From: Beroe forskalii
Taxonomy: Eukaryota > Ctenophora > Nuda > Beroida > Beroidae
Length of the DNA stretch: 64,000 nt
Assembly: GCA_011033025.1 (NCBI GenBank)
Contig: WFMF01000014.1
Span: 186,001 to 250,000 of the forward strand
Direction: 5' to 3'
This document shows, one piece after another, positions 21,322-34,269 of the stretch. The stretch's first letter is position 1. Each line of letters starts with the position of its first letter. The translations under genes were made by a program, and so were the position numbers. The notes under the pieces were generated by a model. The model had not been told where the DNA came from. It saw nothing but the letters and a program-made list of their open reading frames with translations, and searched no databases.

Positions 21322-24300
21322 TTGAATGAAACTATGTTGTAAATGAAACTGTGTTGTAAATATGAACAATAATTATTTTTTGATGAATATCATAATGATA
21401 TTATAAATTTCATATATTAGTATGATGATATTCATTCAAATTCATTAATCATACTGAATTACTTTCTTACTTTAGACTTATTATAATGCATGTTTAAGTT
21501 CTATTGATATTTGATGAATATCATACTGAATTATACACTTAGAGTATGGCTGGGAATGTGCTAATATAAATCATTGCACGAGGTGTAGCCGAGTGCAATA
21601 ATTAGTATTGTCACACAAAGAGCTGGCCAAGTGCAACAAAACCAAATTATTGGACAAGGCAAAGTCGTTTGCAATAATTTTATCAGCATCATGACCATTT
21701 GCCATGCTCTTTGTGTATTAGTCAATGTGAGGAGTGCAATATTACAAATCAATGCACCTCTACAAGTACCCTCAAAATTGGCTAATAATAATAATGCATT
21801 TTTACATTTTACCAAAATCGTTGGACAGTTTGCAAAGTTACCTTCTGCTGAATTGGGTTTGGTCACGTCTATTTTACGAGTTCTAACACCACGTAACTAA
21901 GACCATGACCTTGCACGTGCATTTCTTCTAGATTTTGTCTTAGGATATCATTGATTCTCTTGTTTCTGCTTGTTTTGGATTGTTGGTTTGGGGTGGTCTT
22001 GGAGTAAATTGAGCAATTTGTCTAGGCCAGTATTACACCATTATCAATATTTTCATCAAAATTTTCCAAAGTTGAACATAATAATCAATATTTGAGTATT
22101 AACTATGTCCACTTCATTGTCTGCTCAAGTAGGTGGGGGTTAGCCATGATTACACAATATTCTACTCAAGAGGGGGAGGGGGGGGGTTTGGGCTTGATTT
22201 TGAGGGGAAGGGAGGGGGTTGAAAATGGACAAAAATTTATTACATTATAATAGGTGAACGTCGAACAATTCCTAATGGAGTAATGAAGCACTCATAAAAT
22301 GTTGCCAGAAAATGAGCAAATTCATAGCTACTTTTTCCTACTTGCATCAACATAGTGCATGTATTTCCTCACTGAGCAATGATGGAGCACATGGTTAATG
22401 AGTTGCTAGATGAAGTTGTAAATGACAAAGATGAAGTTTATATTTGATATTGTTTATTATTATTGGATTTTATTGCAATTAATTATAACTTTATAAACTT
22501 GGTTGGAAATATATAAGATTTATGAATTAATATTATCTATTATTTACTGTATTGCATTATACTATTAAAATATTGATTGTATTATAATATCTACTTATCT
22601 AAATTAAGCAGTAAGCTATATTCTGACCCAAAATTCTGTATTATGTCAAATGTCAATGAAAATCTTCGTAAATGAAAGATGCCTTTGATTTATGAAATCT
22701 AATTGTAACATTATCTACCCATTTGGCAGTTTGGAATGAAATTTTGAAATAGATATTTTCAATTTTTATATGGAGCAATTTTATGTTTGTGGGGGTAGGA
22801 GTGAAATGTTCCAGAATTTCAAAATATGTCATTTGAAAATATTGAACAAAAATATAGTATTGATAAGAAGAAATATAATATTGATAAGAAATAACAAAAA
22901 AAAACAAATTCATGGAGATCAAAGAATCTGTAAAACTTAAAAAATTGTATTGAAGTATTGAGATGGAGCCCAAACTAAAGTATGCAATTTTTTGTTACTG
23001 GGGTAAGGGTTGGAACCCAACAAACTGACGAAATATATCCACATAAGCTTTGAAAATAAATGAAAAAATCGACAAAATTTTACGATTGCTAGAAGAGAAA
23101 TCAGATACACGCTATATTATAATTGTAATGAATTTTTACAATCAAATTTGAGTAGGTCCACAGAGTCGCAAGAGATTATGGCTAGAAGGGGTATCAGGGG
23201 AAAACCGTTCTTGCATGGGTCAAGAGATAAATCAGTTGTTGAATCAGGGAACAGTGTCTCCAGCAAACTCCTTGTTAATGCTCTAAGAAGTGGTGAGATT
23301 TTATGGACTTTATTAAGCGCACCACACTATTTGGCACCATTCCTTCAAAATATGTCACACTAAGACTATCACACCATACCACGTACAACTTATGTCCAAT
23401 TCTGGCATCTCCATAGGTAGTAAAGCACTGCAATGTAATTGTAAAGTAAGCATTTAATTCCCCATCAACCCTCTTTAAATCTTAGCTTGAAAGCTTTCAA
23501 CTATCAAATACTTAATAAACTATCGAATACTTTGCTTTGTGTAAAAATTTCATATTTGATGAAATAAGTATTTTTTAAAATTATCGTACCTGTAAAAATC
23601 CACAGGCATATAATAGCTCTCCCGAGCCATTTTTTATATGTCATAATGTTTGTTTGTTTAAGACCCGCGGTGGGGTACCCATAAGGGTTTTGAAACAAAA
23701 TATAAAGTATGGGCAGATGCCAGATATTTTCTAATCTACAAACCAAAGTAAAGGATATAATAAAAACTTTTTGTGAAGTAGTGAATCTGGTCGGACCTTT
23801 TTAATGAATTAATGGTATCCTGGTATCTCCTGTGACGATGTAATTTGCTCTGTTTTATAGTTTTATAGGTGCATAAATTATTCAGGAAGTATCAATCCTG
23901 CACTGTGGTATGTACATTAATGTTGCATACCAATGAATAATCACTACATTAAACATACCTCACTTTTTTGACTCAAATTCGTAATCATTTTGATTGATTG
24001 AACGAGTGGTTTTCGTGGATTTTTATAATCTTTAAAGCCTCACTCTCATACTTTCCTATTTATTTCTTCCCTTCAGTAGTTTAGTGTTTTCCTCATGCAG
24101 TAGATCTCTCGGCATAAACATTATCAGTTTATCAGGATGCAGTTGAGAAAGTGGGATGTGGCAATGTGATCCGGTGACAGTAGTTGACTAGGGCCGGGGC
24201 ACCATCAATTTAGCCAGGGACGGAAATGGCTGAACAAAGTTAGATAAAGAAAATAAGGGTATTTATCAGACAATACATGAAATACAGAGTATGTGCATGA

Positions 24301-25555
24301 CAGGTATTCAAAACACATTTAAGCAAAATCAACTGAAATTCAATGATATATGTCACCCGCAGGAGGCTGCGGGGATATGTATTTATGTATATACTTGTTT
24401 ACTGTACTAACTCCTTTACTCATGTAGCACTTCAACTAATGTGGGTATGCATTGAGTCGGAATCACTGCAGCACTTAGAGTAATGTTTTGAAATACATTC
24501 AACACACTGTAGTAATGTCCGACGGAAGTACTATTAGGGGTGGTAGCTGTAGGACCCTGCAGATACCTTACAGGGCGTGGAAGTACTGCAGTAGAAGGAG
24601 TGTAGTTGGTACAGTACACTGTAACCTTACAGATACCCTGCATGGTAGTAGGAGTGTAGGAGTGTAGTAGTAGGAGTGTAGTAGTAGGAGTTGGTACACA
24701 GCAACAAGAGGTCGGGTGTGTTGACATGTAGCTGCTTCGCAGCACTACACTGGAGTATAATCGACTAAAGAGGAGCAGTGTGCTTAGTGTACAACTCTAC
24801 ACTTGAGCGTTGTGTTGTGTCTTGCTTAGTGTCTTGCTCATGGAAACATGCCCATGCGACAAGTAACACTCTCATACTATCCTCATACTCATGGGATGAA
24901 TAACACTCTCATTCACCTTCTCTCTTCCTCACTTCTCACTCCTCTTGCACAGTCCTGTGAAGTTTCGGGATCTTCCGTGTAACCTTACACTTCAGATCCA
25001 CCACTGTTCAGTGCTGCATTAGTTACGATTCTCTCCAAATGCTCATTACCAGATTTCATCAGTCCTTGTCGCTACTTAATTGTTTAATGTTGATTTTAAT
25101 GTTTTTTAATGTTTTGATGCACTATATTCAACATAATAAAGTAATAGAATTATAATTAGCGTTTATTAGTCTTTCTTGACTAAAATCCCTATTCCTAATT
25201 ATAGCCACCAAAACTGTTGGACGGTTAGTCTAGTTACTAGTTATTAAATAATAAAACAAAATATGAAATCAATCAAACCGATAAAACACCTTATAATATA
25301 GGTGTATTATATATAAGGCTTATATATCCCTAATATATGGGAGGAATTGACGTAGTAAACAGTAAATTGCAAGTCCCAGCTAATGACGCAACTTGAACCT
25401 TGCTGCCAAGCTTTCTTTAAATTTTTATGTGTCTTTTATGTGAAGTTTTGTGTGATGAGCTTGCAACAGAGTCCGAATTGAAACAATTCATATTTATCTA
25501 TATTTATTGCTATTTTATATGTCTGACATTACGGAACTGTTATATTTATATTTCT
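21322..25555. other. Long AT-rich non-coding stretch
   Basis: No supported gene. Just after calcineurin B, ATGAAACT(A/G)TGTTGTAA is duplicated. ATTGCAC/GTGCAAT (21,573-21,599) forms a hairpin of the GCACGAG class also seen at 62,950. 22,170-22,220 is G-rich. 24,520-24,720 holds scrambled repeats of GTAGTAGGAGTGTAG and CAGATACC(T/C)T. Small open frames at 21,631-21,900 and 23,148-23,363 have no recognisable product. Confidence 0.5.
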
Positions 25556-25656
25556 ATTTCTATGGCACCTCAAGTCTGTGATAGCTCTAACACAAAACAA
25601 ACATTGAAACATGGATGAAGTTACCAAGGGCATCTGGGTGGCGCGACTTTTTGCAG
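25556..25656. repeat. GGCGCCA-ended short repeat, copy 1
   Basis: TCTATGGCACCTCAAGTCTG ... AAACATTGAAAC ... TCTGGGTGGCGCGAC aligns with 63,722-63,818 over its whole length. In the other copy the ends are perfect inverted repeats (ATGGCGCCAC/GTGGCGCCAT), so this is a decayed short MITE. Confidence 0.6.
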
Positions 25657-25799
25657 CTGAATCCCAGTTAAACAGAGATTGTAGTTTTTTGAAGCACTCG
25701 CACACTTTCCAAACCCTAGTTGCATGGCTGATGGCCTGTTTATCACTCCAGAAATCTGTATTAGATGTGTATCTAATACAGATCTAATAGCGAAAATCC

Positions 25800-26285
25800 A
25801 AATTTGTCTCCTTTGAAACAAAATTTTTTCCGGGCCGTTTTGGGAAAAATTTTTCTAAAAACCCTTTTCCCGAAAAAAATTTTTCCAAATTTTTGCTAAA
25901 GGCTTTTTTGCATTTCTTAAAAAAATATGTTAAAGGGCTTCTAAAAACCTTTTTTTCCCCTCCCACTTTTTTTGTAAATTAAAATTTTCCCTGCCAAAAT
26001 TTGGAAAAACCCAAAATTTTCCCCTTTTTTTTTCCATAAAAAAAAAAAAGGGGGAATTTGTAAAATTTAAATTATAAAGTTTCCGTCAGTTTTTCCAAGG
26101 GGGAAAAAAATTTAAAAGGGGTTTTTAAATTTGGATTTTTATTTTTTACTACATAACGGACAGGTCTTTTTTGTCCCAAAAAAAAGTTAAAAGAAAACGA
26201 CCGAAGCATCCCCTTTTGCCCCTTTTTTGTCATACTTTTCATACAGAAAAATTTTTTGCTTGTTTTCATTTTTTTTAACCCCTTT
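25800..26285. other. Suspect low-quality sequence
   Basis: Nearly every base is part of a run of 3 to 12 identical bases (AAAAATTTTT, CCCCTTTTTTTTT, AAAAAAAAAAGGGGG) in a style unlike the surroundings. This resembles stretched base calls at the end of a poor read more than a natural repeat. Short open frames in it should not be trusted. Confidence 0.55.
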
Positions 26286-27865
26286 TTTCCTTATAATTGA
26301 TATTGAGACATTATATTAATGAAGGAATTTTGTTTGGGAGTTATTTCAAACTTTGAAAGAATTATCTTACACCAACGCAAATAATTTGGCTTAAGATTCG
26401 TCCAGATAGTTAATCATGACCTATAACTCAGTATTTTTCAGATTCGAAGTTACATTTGTACTTGGATATTCTCTGTTCCACCGATAGTACAGGTAATGAT
26501 ATTTTCTGTTTTGAAGTGCTTCACAGTTCGACTCTTGATACTTATAATTTGACAACAAAAAACTTAGAACGAGCATCATAATCAGCAACCTCACATGAAT
26601 TCATTGAATACAAAAGTCTGATTTTTATGTCAATTCAGTTCCAACTTCCCGTCCATGCTCCATAACTTAAAACTATAAATCTACAGTTGATTTATTGGAT
26701 GCAAACACTATCATGAGTTGGTGATTTAAGAGCATCGCTTTGATTGAGAGATGTATTTTTCCATTACTTAGATTGATTAATAAACTAATTGGTCTTTTTC
26801 AGGTTGAGACTGGAGAACCAATTTAAAGTGGCTAATTGCTTCGGATGATATTATACGACAGTTACTCCTGTTAAATGGTATGTAGTTCTGCCCTATGGCA
26901 TATTGTAAAATTTCAACATTTATTCAAATTAACAGTTGAAAAAGCAGTCTGATATGACATTGGACTGAGTTATAAGCTATGGTGTGTAGAATAGGGATTT
27001 CTTCGTCAATTTAATCAGAAATAGGACGAGTAGAGTGGTTACGAACATCTTCAATTGTAACAATTAAAACGTCGTGTTCTTGTGATATTTCAATGAATAT
27101 ATCATTCATCATAGTCATACATTCTGAGAAGTTAATTGGTTAGAACATACAACTGACACGCAACATATTCATATCACTACGCTCTTATCTTAACTAAATC
27201 TATAAATAATTGAATTAAATTAATTTATTAGAAAATGCACTGAATATATAATACGACAATCTACTGTCTGCTATTATGTGAAATACAATATACATTATAC
27301 AATAGTTATACAATTAGTTATAAGCTAGTATAGCACTTTACTCCGATCGTTCGAAATCGACCGGTCTATGTACATGAACGTCGGTGGCGGGGGGGAAGGG
27401 GGAAACGAATGATCGATTTTTTTGATATCTAAATCCTTGACATGGTCCAATCGTGATCTTAAAGTTTGTTTTGAATCCTATGCACCGTTTCTTGAAACCT
27501 CATCAACGTTTTTTTTACATAGAGTGTAACCGCACTAAAACTCATTAGAAAAATTATAGTATATCATGAAACGAACGAAATCATTTAAAGACTTGATATT
27601 TGCGGACCGTGAGAGATCCAACCTGTACTCAATTTTACATTGGTAAGACATACTGTCTCCACTGTCTCCAATGTGCTTTTGTGAGATAAAATTTTGCCAG
27701 AGTGAGTGATCAGGTGATGTCCCATGGTCTCCATTGTTTAACGGGTGTCTTTCTGTCTGATACCATCGTCCCTTTTCCGAAAAAGATTAGAAGATCCTTC
27801 CAAAAATAATCCAGATCATTTCGTGAGGGGCAAGTCCGCGGTACCAAAGGACCGGTTACCATTTC
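26286..27865. other. Non-coding, no feature recognised
   Basis: AT-rich sequence without a supported open frame. A G-run is present at 27,388-27,402. Confidence 0.4.
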
Positions 27866-28085
27866 CCATAAATTCCAGTTACGATTTCGGTTTCGGTTTG
27901 CTAAAGATGCCCGGTCAACCGGTATTTCGGTTTCGGTTCGGTTTACCGACCAATTTCCCTAAACGGTTAATTGCGAAATCAAAATATTAGGTTAAGATTT
28001 CGGTTTCGGTTGGCCGAAAACGCCCGGTTAACCGATATTCGATTTTGGTTCGATTCGGTCGTTTCCTAGCGTGAGGTCCTCCACT
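27866..28085. repeat. GATTTCGGTTTCGGTT duplicated block
   Basis: GATTTCGGTTTCGGTT followed by CGCCCGGT(C/T)AACCG and TTCGGTTCGG occurs twice (27,882-27,945 and 27,988-28,052), about 106 bp apart. The two copies differ by scattered substitutions. Confidence 0.6.
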
Positions 28086-28204
28086 GGACAATAGTAGGAC
28101 CGGTAGGACTGTAGGTAAGAACGATCGTCGAACGATAGTGCTGAGGTACAGATTTCTGTGAAGTTTCTCTAAATATAACACCATGCCATGCCATTACTCA
28201 CTTT

Positions 28205-29060
28205 TTCGAGCTAGCGGGGGCCGAGGCCCCCTAGATTTTTTCTAGGGGGATGGGGCTTTTGAACACTAAGGGGGCCAAAATTCGCATGAGCAAAATTTTC
28301 AATTTTTATCATAGCCCTGGTTTTCACTATTTTGCATAAATATAAAACTAAAATCATGTATTATTGATTGATTTAACTTTAAAAAGGTGAATTTCAAGAA
28401 ACATTTCTGGGCAGACTGGTCTTCTAGTGTCCTCCAGTGGTCCTCTAGTGTCCTCTAGTGGTCCTCTGGGAGAAGTCGCCGAACCTCCAGTCTGCCCATT
28501 TCTGTCTAACTGATTCTCCTTTTGAGGCTAAATTTTTTGAGAAAAACCTTGTCAGGGCCTAGGCCCCCCTAACATTTTTTATAGGTGGCCTTTCAAATTT
28601 ATCCGTAAGGTCGCTAACAATTAATGATTGAACATTGGGCCACTGTCTGCCCAATGTCAGAAGGAAATTTTCTTCACAGCACCATTGAAGCAAACAATTC
28701 TACTGGCTTGGGCCACATTTCAAATCTCCAAACGTCTGGCTCCCGGGACTGGCCACCCCAAGGCCCAAACACCCGCCTTTTTTTCTCATTTCTATTTCTG
28801 TAGACCTTTTCATTTGAAACCTTTTGTAAAAATTAAACTGAAACGACGGAAAAATCCTATGTTGAGACTTCAATTCCATACTTCCATTAGCTCCAAACAT
28901 CTGGCTTCTGAGGGTTGCCGCTGCAAGACCCCCGCTTTGAAGAAGTTTCATTTTCATTTCTTTACACCTTTCTCATATAGGAACCTAAGAAATTACATCA
29001 AAATTAGACTGGGATGAGGGTAAAAATCGTTTTCAGACGGCAATTTTATTTGTTCTATAT
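28205..29060. repeat. Dispersed repeat related to 7,250-7,500, plus internal duplication
   Basis: 28,285-28,400 (TTTTCAATTTTTATCATAGCC, TATTTTGCATAAATATA, AAAATCATG) and 28,540-28,590 (GGCCTAGGCCCCCCTAACAT) match 7,267-7,375 and 7,440-7,490 in the same order. Within 28,720-29,060, CTCCAAAC(G/A)TCTGGCT occurs twice with similar following sequence, and TCTGGGGGCTGC a third time. Confidence 0.55.
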
Positions 29061-30870
29061 ATCTGGTGTCTGGGGGCTGCTACCCACCAACTCCTGCTGT
29101 TGATTAGGCCGTGCATTTGACCTCCATTACAACATATTACTTTCGACCTAGATATCAATTCCAAATTGATTAAATGTTGGAATTACGGCATGAAATATAC
29201 GAATATGTCTTACACGATGAGGTGTTCTCCCGCTTCATTAGTTCATATTGTCTATTTTCAGATGTTGCCAGTGATTGTGTGAGCAGACGGGTAGTCCGGT
29301 ATTGTTGAAGTTGAGCTAACGATAGACTGATCCAGACAACCATGAGTATTTTTCTCCTATTGAAACCTTGAGCCTTGGTTTGGAATGCAGATCCTTGAAA
29401 GTTGCGGTTGTATCGATTCTACTCGGAAAATAGGGACACTGACACTCCCCTTATAATTTGGTAGATTTTTAATCAAGTACACGGGTAGTGTGGTTCCGAA
29501 CGATTTTTAAACAAAACTAATGCAGTTAAACATGGTGATTGGTGAGCATGTCAATTCTCTCTTTTATATATTTACTAGCAGCCCCGGTGGGCCTGCTTAT
29601 TGCTAAAATACAGCTCACCATGGCACTACGGGCCGCCTCGTCTGCAAATTTCTACCAACGCGATATAAATCAAGTTAATTCTTTTTACCGCATCAAAAAC
29701 AAATAAAAAATTCAACCACGGCGCTAGTTATGCAATTCAGGGATCAGAGGAGCAAGAAATTGGAATAAACCACTTTACATGTTACCAACGGGAATGCTTT
29801 TCATAATCTGCACATCCATTTCTTACAAAATTCCCTGGAGCTCCTCCTCTCACACAGCACTGAGCGTTGCAAAGCTCAGCATTTTGCAATCCACTCATTT
29901 TGCGTAGAATGCACGAGCAGTGAACTAGTTAATCCATAGCAACGACACCAATTACAAGCAACTTTAGCCTTAGTTTCTCTTGATAATTTCTTAGCAAGGT
30001 TGTTTGTATACGGCGGCACAAACAGACATAATTATCGTGCAGTTTCACTTCGCTTTATATCAAAGTTTTAAGATGTTTATAGATCCTTATTCTCTGATTA
30101 ACTTAGAATAAGTCTTTCAATTTAAATGTTCAATTTCTACACCTTATTGGCCTTTATTAAGCCGGCCAATTTTAACCGGCAATATGGACAAACATCGAAA
30201 TATTTTTGAATCATCTGACCGGCCCCTTGGACAAAAACTTTTCAAGCAGTTGCCAAAGCAAGGAATTTTTGACCAAAATAGCCACGGAAACCAATTTAAA
30301 GTCAATGAATTGCATCAAAAAACAAAATTCCCAGTCTTTCATCACGATTTAGATCGTTATCTACGTGTTTTATAACTACGTTATCTAAACACTGTATAAA
30401 CCAAGTGATAAAAGATTTATTTAACGTAAATTAACTGGCGTTTTATCTCCCTTTGGACAAAAATTACGGCCAATTAGGTATTTAAAAACCTAGGCATCGG
30501 GATTTTCAAATATTTCAAATTGTTATGTTCATGAATAACATATTTCCAACTAAAATACGGCGTTTAATTTTATTTCTCTGTTCTTGTTACACCATTCATG
30601 AATTCAATATTTAGCAATTCCTCCTGGAACAACAGTCCTTCATCCCTCAAAAAATTGATTCTCTCTTTTTACTAAATCTAGTTTCGTATACAGACTTTTA
30701 TGAATTTTAACGATACTGTTTCACAGCACGCTCCTCGCCTTGCTGTCATTTTCACTGGGAAATGCGGTTTGTGCCGGGCGCTCAATCGGTCGCAATTTTG
30801 GTGAAAATGGGTCAAAATCGGAAAAACTGTAATGCGCGAAGTTATATTGTTGGAAAATACCGCGCTAAGC
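29061..30870. other. Non-coding, with one small dispersed repeat
   Basis: No supported gene. 30,140-30,180 (ACACCTTATTGGCCTTTATT ... TTTTAACCGGC) is the reverse of 11,952-11,998, so it is a dispersed repeat. Nothing else recognised. Confidence 0.45.
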
Positions 30871-30879
30871 CGCGCGCAG

Positions 30880-31125
30880 CATTTTGGCCCTTTTAGAACA
30901 CGAATATGTTCCAAAAGTACCAATTTGGCCCTTTTGGAACACGAAGCTATTCCAAAGGGCCATCTTTGGCCCTTTTGGAACACGAAGCTATTCCAAAGGG
31001 CCAATTTGGCCCTTTTGGAACACGGATACTGTTCCAAAAGGGCCAAACGAAAAAATAGGTATCGAATAGGTATCAAATAGTAAATATTCCATATGACTAT
31101 TTTCAATTTGGCCCTTTTAGAACAC
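30880..31125. repeat. Array of tandem GGCCCTTTTGGAACA hairpins
   Basis: Four consecutive hairpins of about 40 bp. Each has a left arm TTGGCCCTTTTGGAACA (first unit: TTTTAG) and a right arm TTCCAAA(A)GGGCCAA with a short loop. An unpaired left arm follows at 31,108-31,125, exactly where the 12-bp array begins. Open frames through it are compositional. Confidence 0.85.
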
Positions 31126-32440
31126 CGTACCCGGGAGTCCTCCGGGAGCCCTCCGGGAGCCCTCCGGGAGTACTCCGAGAGTCCTCCGAGAGTCCTCCGG
31201 TAGTACTCGGGAGTACTCGGGAGTACTCGAGAGTCCCCAGGAGTCCTCCGGGAGTCCCCCCGGGAGTCCCCGGGAGTCCTACGGGAGTCCTACGGGAGTA
31301 CCACGGTAGTACCCCGGGAGTCCTACGGGAGTACCCCGGGAGTCCCCCGGGAGTCCTACGGGAGTACCCCGGGAGTCCTACGGGAGTACCACGGGAGTGC
31401 CACGGGAGTGGCTCGGGAGTCCCCGGGAGTACCCTGGAGTCCTATGGAGTACCCGGGAGTCCCCCGGGATTACCCCGGAGTCCCCCGGAGTCCTACGGGA
31501 GTACCACGGGAGTGCCACGGGAGTACCCCGGGAGTCCTACGGGAGTACCACGGGAGTGCCACGTGGAGGAGTCCCCAGGAGTACCCCTGAGTCCTATTGA
31601 GGGAGTCCCCGGGAGTCCCCTGGAGTCCCCGGGAGTACCCCGGGAGTCCCCCTGAGTCCTACGGGAGTACCCCCGGGAGTGCCACGGGAGTACCCCGGGA
31701 GTGCCACGGAGTACCCCGGGAGTCCCCGGGAGTCCTACGGGAGTACCCCGGAAGTCCTACGGGAGTACCACGGGAGTGCCACGGGAGTACCCCGGGAGTC
31801 CCCCGGGAGTCCTACGGGAGTACCGCGGGAGTGCCCACGGAGTCCTACGGGAGTACCCCGGGAGTCCCCCGGGAGTCCTACGGGAGTACCACGGGAGTAC
31901 CCCGGGAGTCCCCCGGGAGTACCCCGGGAGTCCCCCGAAAGTCCTACGGGAGTACCCCGGGAGTCCCCCGGGAGTCCTACGGGAGTACCACGGGAGTGCC
32001 ACGGGAGTCCTACGGGAGTACCCCGGGAGTCCTACGGGAGTACCCCGGGAGTACCCCGGAAGTCCCCCGGGAGTCCTACGGGAGTACCCCGGGAGTCCCC
32101 CGGGAGTCCTACGGGAGTGCCACGGGAGTCCCCCGGGAGTCCCCCGGGAGTCCTACGGGAGTACCCCGGGAGTCCCCCGGGAGTCCTACGGAGTGCCACG
32201 GGAGTCCCCCGGGAGTCCTACGGAGTACCACGGGAGTGCCACGGGAGTAACCCGAGTCCCCGGGAGTACCCTGGAGTCCCCGGGGCACCCCGGGAGTACC
32301 CCGGGAGTCCTACGGGAGTACCCCGGGAGTCCCCCGGGAGTCCTACGGGAGTACCCCCGGAGGAGTCCTACGGGAGTACCACGGGAGTGCCACGGGAGTA
32401 CCCCGGGAGTCCCCCGGGAGTACCCCGGGAGTACCCTAGC
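31126..32440. repeat. 12-bp GGGAGT(A/C)C minisatellite array
   Basis: About 1.3 kb of 12-bp units CGGGAGTCCCCC, CGGGAGTACCCC, CGGGAGTCCTAC, CGGGAGTACCAC and CGGGAGTGCCAC. They are mixed in longer repeating orders. Because the unit is a multiple of three, several frames stay open for hundreds of codons on both strands. These are not proteins: there is no start context, domain or non-repetitive sequence. Confidence 0.95.
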
Positions 32441-32441
32441 C

Positions 32442-32545
32442 AGACGTTGCCTGCCCCATATTTTTTTCAAAATATGGGACTCTGCGAGTCGGGAAGCGCG
32501 CGCTTCGCGCGCGCGAGGGGGCCAGGCAACGCCTGGCAAGGCATT
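32442..32545. repeat. CG-rich hairpin at the end of the array
   Basis: CAGACGTTGCCTGCCCC and GGGGGCCAGGCAACGCCTGG are inverted partners around CCATATTTTTTTCAAAATATGG and GCGCGCGCTTCGCGCGCGC. TTGCCTGGCCCCC recurs at 60,624, so this belongs to the CG-rich foldback family. Confidence 0.7.
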
Positions 32546-32704
32546 GTCTTATAGATCTTTCAAATCATCATTAATTAATTCAAATCAACAGTCTTTAATG
32601 ATCTTTAAATTCTATTGAAAATCTTGAACCTTCAATGGAATGGGCACCGAAGTGAAATGGTGCTAGATAATTGTTAATATTTGATATTGATCAATCGTAG
32701 ATAC

Positions 32705-33450
32705 TAAAAGCAGGAACTAGCGAAACCACCCCGAAACAAGCCGAAACAAGCGGAACGACCCGAAACCACCCCGAACCAACCCAAAAACCTTCCGAAACAA
32801 GCCGAAACAAGGCGAAATGAACCGAAACAACCCGAAACAACCCGAAACAAGCGAAACAAGCGAAACAACCCGAAACAAGCGAATCAACCCGAAACAACCC
32901 GAAACAAGCAGTTTTGTATTTTCCATTTGTTTCGGCTTGTTTCAACATTTCAACTTGTTTGATTGTTGTTTCGAGTTTATTCACCTTGTTTCACTTGATA
33001 CGACAGAAAAAACACGAAACAACCCCAAATCAAGCCCGAATCAAATAATTTTTTACTTAAACCTGGAACAACTCGAAACAAGCTGAATCACCCCGAAACA
33101 AGCCGAATCACCCCCGAAACAAGCCGAATCAACCCAAAACAAGCGACTCAGAAAAAAGCGAAACAACCCGAAACAAGCGAATCAACTCGAAACAAGCAGT
33201 TTTGCATTTTCCACTTGTTTCGGCTTGTTTCGGGTTGATTCTCTTGTTTCGGCTTGTTTCGCTTGTTTCGGCTTGTTTCGGGTTGATTTGCTTGTTTCGG
33301 GTTGATTCGCTTGTTTCAGCTTGTTTCGGCTTGTTTCGCTTGTTTCGAGTAAATCAACCGAATCAAACGATTCAACCCGAATCAATATCGAAACGAGCCG
33401 AATCAATCTGAAGCCGGCCATGATCAATCCGGAATAAGTGTCAGAGTCAA
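32705..33450. repeat. CGAAACAAGC minisatellite in foldback blocks
   Basis: CGAAACAAGC/CGAAACAACC units in one orientation (32,710-32,910) are followed by the reverse orientation (32,928-32,992). The pattern then repeats (33,000-33,200 forward, 33,213-33,345 reverse). AGCAGTTTTG(T/C)ATTTTCCA marks both turning points. Two successive large hairpins could form. Confidence 0.8.
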
Positions 33451-34269
33451 GGTGAATCAACCCGTATAATTTTGGGACATAACTAATAGGATATTTATTG
33501 ATATTCAGTTTGTCAAGAAATATGTTCTTCTAGTCATCTAGCTATCTAGGCACTCTTAGAGATGTGTATACACAAATCTTATGAACTTATAATTGTATCT
33601 CCTTTTATGATAGGCGACTTTATTACTCCAGTCCCAACTCATTCAGCTCATTTTACCTGTCAACTGTGAAACACTGCGTACACTGCACATATTTGTATAT
33701 TATACATATCCTGATCTCACAGATCTCTATTTTCTATTTTTCCTTTCCAACTAACTATTTAGAGTTGACTGCGGATCCTTATTAGCACTTCCGTACTGTA
33801 GTATGTAGATAAAATACTCTGGCTACGTTATCTCTTTTCACCATTCATCACCACCCTATTCTTGATAACTGATCAACTGTGTCTGACTGATAATTACATA
33901 ATAACGTAATCACTCGAGAGGTCAAATGTTTTCAGTTTCCTATCACTCATTTACTCATTAAGGCACGGTACTTAACAGTCTTGTTTTGCTAACAGTCATC
34001 AAATTATGACAATTATGATCTTTCTCAAGCTGACAACAAAATGATACTAATGATATCCTTATTCGTGGTAAAAATGATCATTTTGAATGCAACGTCATTA
34101 ATCATTATAATAAATCATGTTATTCCCTTAATTTGCAACAAAATGAAATGCAACTCACAATTCGTAATGGAGAAAATTATTTGTGGGTCAGTTATCATTC
34201 ATGTTTGACTATATAACTCATGAATTGGTGCAGACTAGCTTTCACTTACCTTGGCTAGATCTTATTTTA
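33451..34269. other. Region upstream of LINE B ORF1
   Basis: No gene recognised. The 5' end of element B lies somewhere here. Upstream of 34,200 the sequence shows no visible similarity to that upstream of fragment D, so I cannot place the boundary. Confidence 0.4.

Noticed and set aside
31397-32618. Several long open frames on both strands giving Pro/Gly/Ser/Arg-rich repetitive proteins
   Set aside because: They are produced by a 12-bp tandem repeat whose unit length is a multiple of three. All frames look alike, and none has a domain or non-repeat sequence.
32817-33460. Asn/Gln/Thr- or Phe/Leu/Val-rich open frames
   Set aside because: Both arise from the CGAAACAAGC minisatellite read in its two orientations.
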